Origin: Thermogemmatispora sp042408965
GTDB lineage: Bacteria > Chloroflexota > Ktedonobacteria > Ktedonobacterales > Ktedonobacteraceae
DNA: 64,000 nucleotides
Assembly (NCBI GenBank): GCA_042408965.1
Contig: JBHOQN010000044.1
Location: 51,325-115,324, forward strand
Direction of reading: 5' to 3'
Part shown: piece by piece, positions 59,940 to 64,000 of the stretch
How the letters are laid out: every line of letters starts with the position of its first letter
How positions within the stretch are numbered: position 1 is the stretch's first letter
The notes under the pieces: model-generated
Seen by the model: only the letters and a program-made list of their open reading frames with translations
Told to the model about the DNA's origin: nothing
Databases searched by the model: none
Program-made: the position numbers and the translations under genes

Positions 59940-60410
59940 TTGCCAAGACGCAAACAAGTCATACGCCGGGTGGAGGTCCCGGACGCCAAGTATAAGAGCC
60001 GCAATGTGGCTCGCTTCATCGGAAAGCTGATGCTGGACGGGAAGAAGAGCCTGGCCGAGCGCATCCTCTACAATGCGTTTGAGATCATCGAGCAGCGACA
60101 GAAGCGTCCGCCGCTGGATGTGTTCGAGCAGGCTTTGAGAAACGCTACGCCTACGTTGGAGGTAAAACCCCGTCGTGTCGGTGGGTCGACGTACCAGGTG
60201 CCCGTTGATATTCGTAAGGAGCGTGGGGTCGCCCTCGCTATGCGCTGGCTGATCCGCTCCGCCCGTGCTCGCAATGGCAAAAGCATGGCGGAGAAGCTGG
60301 CTGGCGAGCTGATGGACGCCGCCGCCGGGCAGGGTGCCACCATTAAGAAGCGGGAGGAGACCCACAGGATGGCGGAGTCAAACAAGGCTTTTGCCCATTA
60401 TCGCTGGTAA
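59940..60410 (+). CDS. rpsG: 30S ribosomal protein S7
   Basis: Protein of 156 residues starting at TTG with GGGAGGA upstream, giving PRRKQVIRRVEVPDAKY. Family signatures include FIGKLMLDGKKSLAERILYNAF (in two parts around 27-48), VKPRRVGGSTYQVPVDI and the C-terminal KKREETHRMAESNKAFAHYRW. It initiates folding of the 30S head domain. fusA begins 9 nt after its stop. Confidence 0.97.
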   Translation: MPRRKQVIRRVEVPDAKYKSRNVARFIGKLMLDGKKSLAERILYNAFEIIEQRQKRPPLDVFEQALRNATPTLEVKPRRVGGSTYQVPVDIRKERGVALAMRWLIRSARARNGKSMAEKLAGELMDAAAGQGATIKKREETHRMAESNKAFAHYRW

Positions 60411-60419
60411 TGTTCAATC

Positions 60420-62498
60420 ATGTCTAGAGAATATCCACTCGAAAGAACGCGAAATATCGGGATCATAGCGCATATCGACGCAGGGAAGACCACGACGACC
60501 GAGCGCATCCTCTTCTATACCAAGAAGATTCACCGCATGGGTGAGGTGCACGAGGGCGCGGCGACGATGGACTGGATGGTCCAGGAGCAGGAGCGTGGCA
60601 TTACGATTACCGCGGCCGCGACGACATGCTTCTGGCTTGATCATCGTATCAATATCATTGATACGCCGGGTCACGTTGACTTTACTGCTGAGGTCGAGCG
60701 CTCGCTGCGCGTCCTCGATGGGGGCGTCGTGATCTTTGATGCCGTGGCTGGCGTGGAGCCGCAGTCCGAGACCGTCTGGCGCCAGGCCAATAAGTATAAT
60801 GTCCCGCGCATCTGCTTTGTCAATAAGATGGATCGCGTGGGGGCCGATTTCTGGCGTACCATCGAGATGATCCGTGATCGCCTGGGGGCCGTCCCGGTCC
60901 CTGTCCAGCTCCCGATCGGTCGTGAGAGTGACTACAAGGGCTTTGTCGACCTGATCGCGCAGCAGGCGGTCATCTTTATCGACGACCTCGGCACCAAGTC
61001 CGAGCATACTACCATTCCCGCCGACCTCGAGGAGGAGGCCAGACGCCAGCGTGAGGCCCTGGTGGAGCGTGTGGTAGAGACCGACGAGGAATTGACCCTC
61101 AAGTACCTTGAGGGCGAGGAGATTACCAACGAGGAGTTGAAGGCGGCCCTCCGTAAAGCGACAATTGCCGGCACGCTGGTGCCGGTACTTTGTGGGACCG
61201 CCCTCAAAAATAAGGGCGTGCAGGCGCTGCTGGATGCGGTGATCGACTACCTTCCCTCTCCTCTGGACATTCCTCCCCCCGTTGGTATCAATCCCGAGAC
61301 CGGTGAACAGGTGACCCGCGCCGTCGCCGATGATGCGCCCTTCAGCGCGCTGGCTTTCAAAATTGTCACCGACCCCTTTGTCGGACGCCTGGCCTACCTG
61401 CGTGTCTATTCCGGCACGCTCACCAAAGGCTCGTCCGTGGAAAACACCGCCAAGGGCAAGACCGAGCGCATCGGACGCCTGCTGCGTATGCATGCCAACC
61501 ATCGCGAGGACATCGATGAGATCCGCGCCGGCGATATCTGTGCCGCTGTGGGCCTGCGCACCACCTTCACCGGCGATACCCTCTGCGATCCGCAGCACCC
61601 GATCCTGCTGGAGTCGATCACCTTCCCGCAGCCGGTGATCGAGATCGCCATTGAGCCGAAGACGCGCGCCGATCAGGATAAAATGACTATTGCCCTGGGC
61701 AAACTGGCTGAGGAAGATCCCACCTTCAAGGTGCGCATCGACCCTGAGAGCGGCCAGACGATCATCCGCGGCATGGGGGAGCTGCACCTGGAGGTCATTG
61801 TCGACCGCCTCTTCCGCGAGTTTAAGGTCGAGGCCAATGTCGGGCGTCCTCAGGTGGCCTACCGCGAGACGATCACGCGCGAGGCCACGGCTCAGGGGAA
61901 GTATGTCCGCCAGACCGGTGGCCGCGGTCAGTACGGCGATGTCTGGATTCGCGTTCAGCCCAACGAGCGGGGCAAGGGTTTCGAGTTTGTCAACGCGATT
62001 GTGGGAGGCGTGATCCCCAAAGAATATATTAAACCGGTCGAGGTTGGTATCAAGGAAACCCTCGATAACGGGATCGTGGCCGGCTATCCCATGATCGATG
62101 TGAAGGTCACGCTCTTCGATGGCTCCTATCACGAGGTGGACTCCAGCGAGATGGCCTTTAAGACCGCCGGCTCGCTGGCGATTAAATAGGCGGCGCGCAA
62201 GGCCGGTACCATCCTCCTGGAGCCGGTGATGCTGTTCGAGGTGACCACCTCTGAGGAGTTCTACGGCGATGTCATCGGGGATCTCAACCGGCGCCGTGGG
62301 ATCATCCTCGGGATGGAGAGCCGGGGTGCCATGTATGTGGTGCGGGCGCATGTCCCCCTTGCCGAGATGTTCGGCTACGTCAACGATCTCCGCTCGATGA
62401 CCAGCGGGCGCGCCAACTATTCGATGGAATTCGATCACTACGAGCCTGTACCGCGCAATATTGCCGAAGACATTATCGCGAAGGCCGCCGCCAGTTGA
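60420..62498 (+). CDS. fusA: elongation factor G, interrupted by an in-frame TAG
   Basis: The frame encodes a normal EF-G of 692 codons except for TAG at 62187-62189 (codon 590). The G domain has AHIDAGKTT, RGITI, DTPGH and NKMD; later domains read through to AFKTAGSLAIK, then the stop, then AARKAGTILLEPVMLFEV, TTSEEFYGDVIGDLNRRRG and VPLAEMFGYVNDLRSMTSGR to TGA at 62498. EF-G has Glu after SLAIK, so GAG to TAG is the simplest explanation. Without readthrough the product ends near the close of domain IV and lacks domain V. The frame downstream is intact. It could be a sequencing error, a real truncation with another fusA elsewhere, or readthrough. Confidence 0.9.
62187..62189 (+). other. in-frame stop codon inside fusA
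   Basis: ATT AAA TAG GCG GCG: the TAG replaces the expected Glu codon. TAG is a normal stop in this genome (cydA, menA, the ANTAR gene and rpsL all end in TAG), so general reassignment is unlikely. Confidence 0.9.
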
Positions 62499-62505
62499 GT
62501 GAGAG

Positions 62506-62533
62506 GAGAGAGCGCGCCACGGCGCGCTCTCTC
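62506..62533 (+). terminator. 12-bp hairpin after fusA
   Basis: GAGAGAGCGCGC-CACG-GCGCGCTCTCTC, a perfect stem 7 nt after the TGA. No T-run. It separates fusA from tuf. Confidence 0.65.
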
Positions 62534-62785
62534 TGGCCGACGGCCCTTCTTTCGATGCCGTGATGTGTGGTGGATCCTTGCCCCGACCGGGACGGGATTC
62601 ACGCCTGGAGCCGCAACCAGGGGAGTGGCCTCCCAGGTGCTGACATGCCAGCAACGTGCATGTCCTATCTTGACGATCTCTGCGGCGTCCCTGCTGACGC
62701 CTGCAAATCATTATCTGTGCTGTAGCAAAGGTGCAGCCCCTGGCGCACAACGTTTGCACTGAGCACTGACGAGCGAGGAATAGAG

Positions 62786-64000
<1,215 letters not shown>

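Noticed and set aside
62187..62189. genome-wide reassignment of TAG to an amino acid
   Set aside because: Several intact genes in the window end at TAG at their normal length (cydA, menA, ANTAR gene, rpsL).
62187..62498. programmed frameshift or intein in fusA
   Set aside because: The frame does not change across the TAG and no extra sequence is inserted; only one codon is altered.

Overview
The window (high GC) looks like chromosomal DNA of a menaquinone-using, F420-using Gram-positive-type bacterium. The gene content suggests Chloroflexota, most likely a Ktedonobacteria/Thermogemmatispora-like organism: a DUF4012 protein, a CpXC protein, a free WD40 propeller, an LLM/PPOX F420 pair, GlpP antiterminators, and an SbcC-like ATPase next to NurA. 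This placement is inferred from gene content; I could not compare it with any database. No tRNA, rRNA, CRISPR array or intact transposon was seen.

Layout. 1-2.4 kb: 3' part of a DUF4012 membrane protein. 2.8-8.9 kb: cytochrome bd module cydD-cydC-cydA-cydB. 9.0-15.1 kb: an AcoR/DhaR-type sigma54 activator, a tandem palindrome array, a near-consensus -24/-12 promoter, then glpF-dhaK-dhaL-dhaM-ptsH (glycerol uptake and PTS-dependent dihydroxyacetone phosphorylation). 15.2-20.7 kb: two divergent GlpP-type antiterminator genes, one behind its own leader terminator, a membrane alpha/beta hydrolase, and glpD. 20.8-23.8 kb: menA, menG/ubiE and a PAS histidine kinase. 23.9-25.3 kb (minus): two F420-type oxidoreductases. 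26.0-27.6 kb: an HbpS/GlcG-like protein and a membrane protein. 27.7-29.1 kb: aroF behind a leader peptide with seven consecutive Phe/Tyr codons and an intrinsic terminator. 29.4-32.6 kb: ANTAR regulator, RicT/PSP1 protein with a Cys-rich tail, SPFH membrane protein. 33.3-34.2 kb: a lipoprotein (minus). 34.6-39.0 kb: SbcC/Rad50-like ATPase overlapping NurA. 39.1-42.5 kb: CpXC, MogA/MoaB, WD40, a small unknown, a methyltransferase. 42.5-43.8 kb: decayed accessory patch with GC-rich repeats, a DNA-methyltransferase remnant and a broken XRE regulator. 44.0-50.4 kb: M29 aminopeptidase, ResB, Rrf2 regulator, receiver protein, cysteine synthase-like enzyme, membrane protein. 50.5-64.0 kb: rpoB-rpoC-rpsL-rpsG-fusA-tuf.

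How the genes work together. Glycerol enters through GlpF. One route runs through GlpD, whose expression GlpP may control by antitermination. The other is dihydroxyacetone phosphorylated by DhaK/DhaL with phosphate relayed through HPr and DhaM; Enzyme I is not in the window. GlpD electrons could pass to menaquinone (MenA, MenG) and then to cytochrome bd (CydAB). The most notable points are the complete sigma54 circuit in front of glpF-dhaKLM-ptsH, the aromatic leader peptide of aroF, the GlpP leader terminator, an in-frame TAG that interrupts fusA, a strongly mosaic codon pattern in tuf, and a promoter-terminator RNA unit ahead of rpoB.
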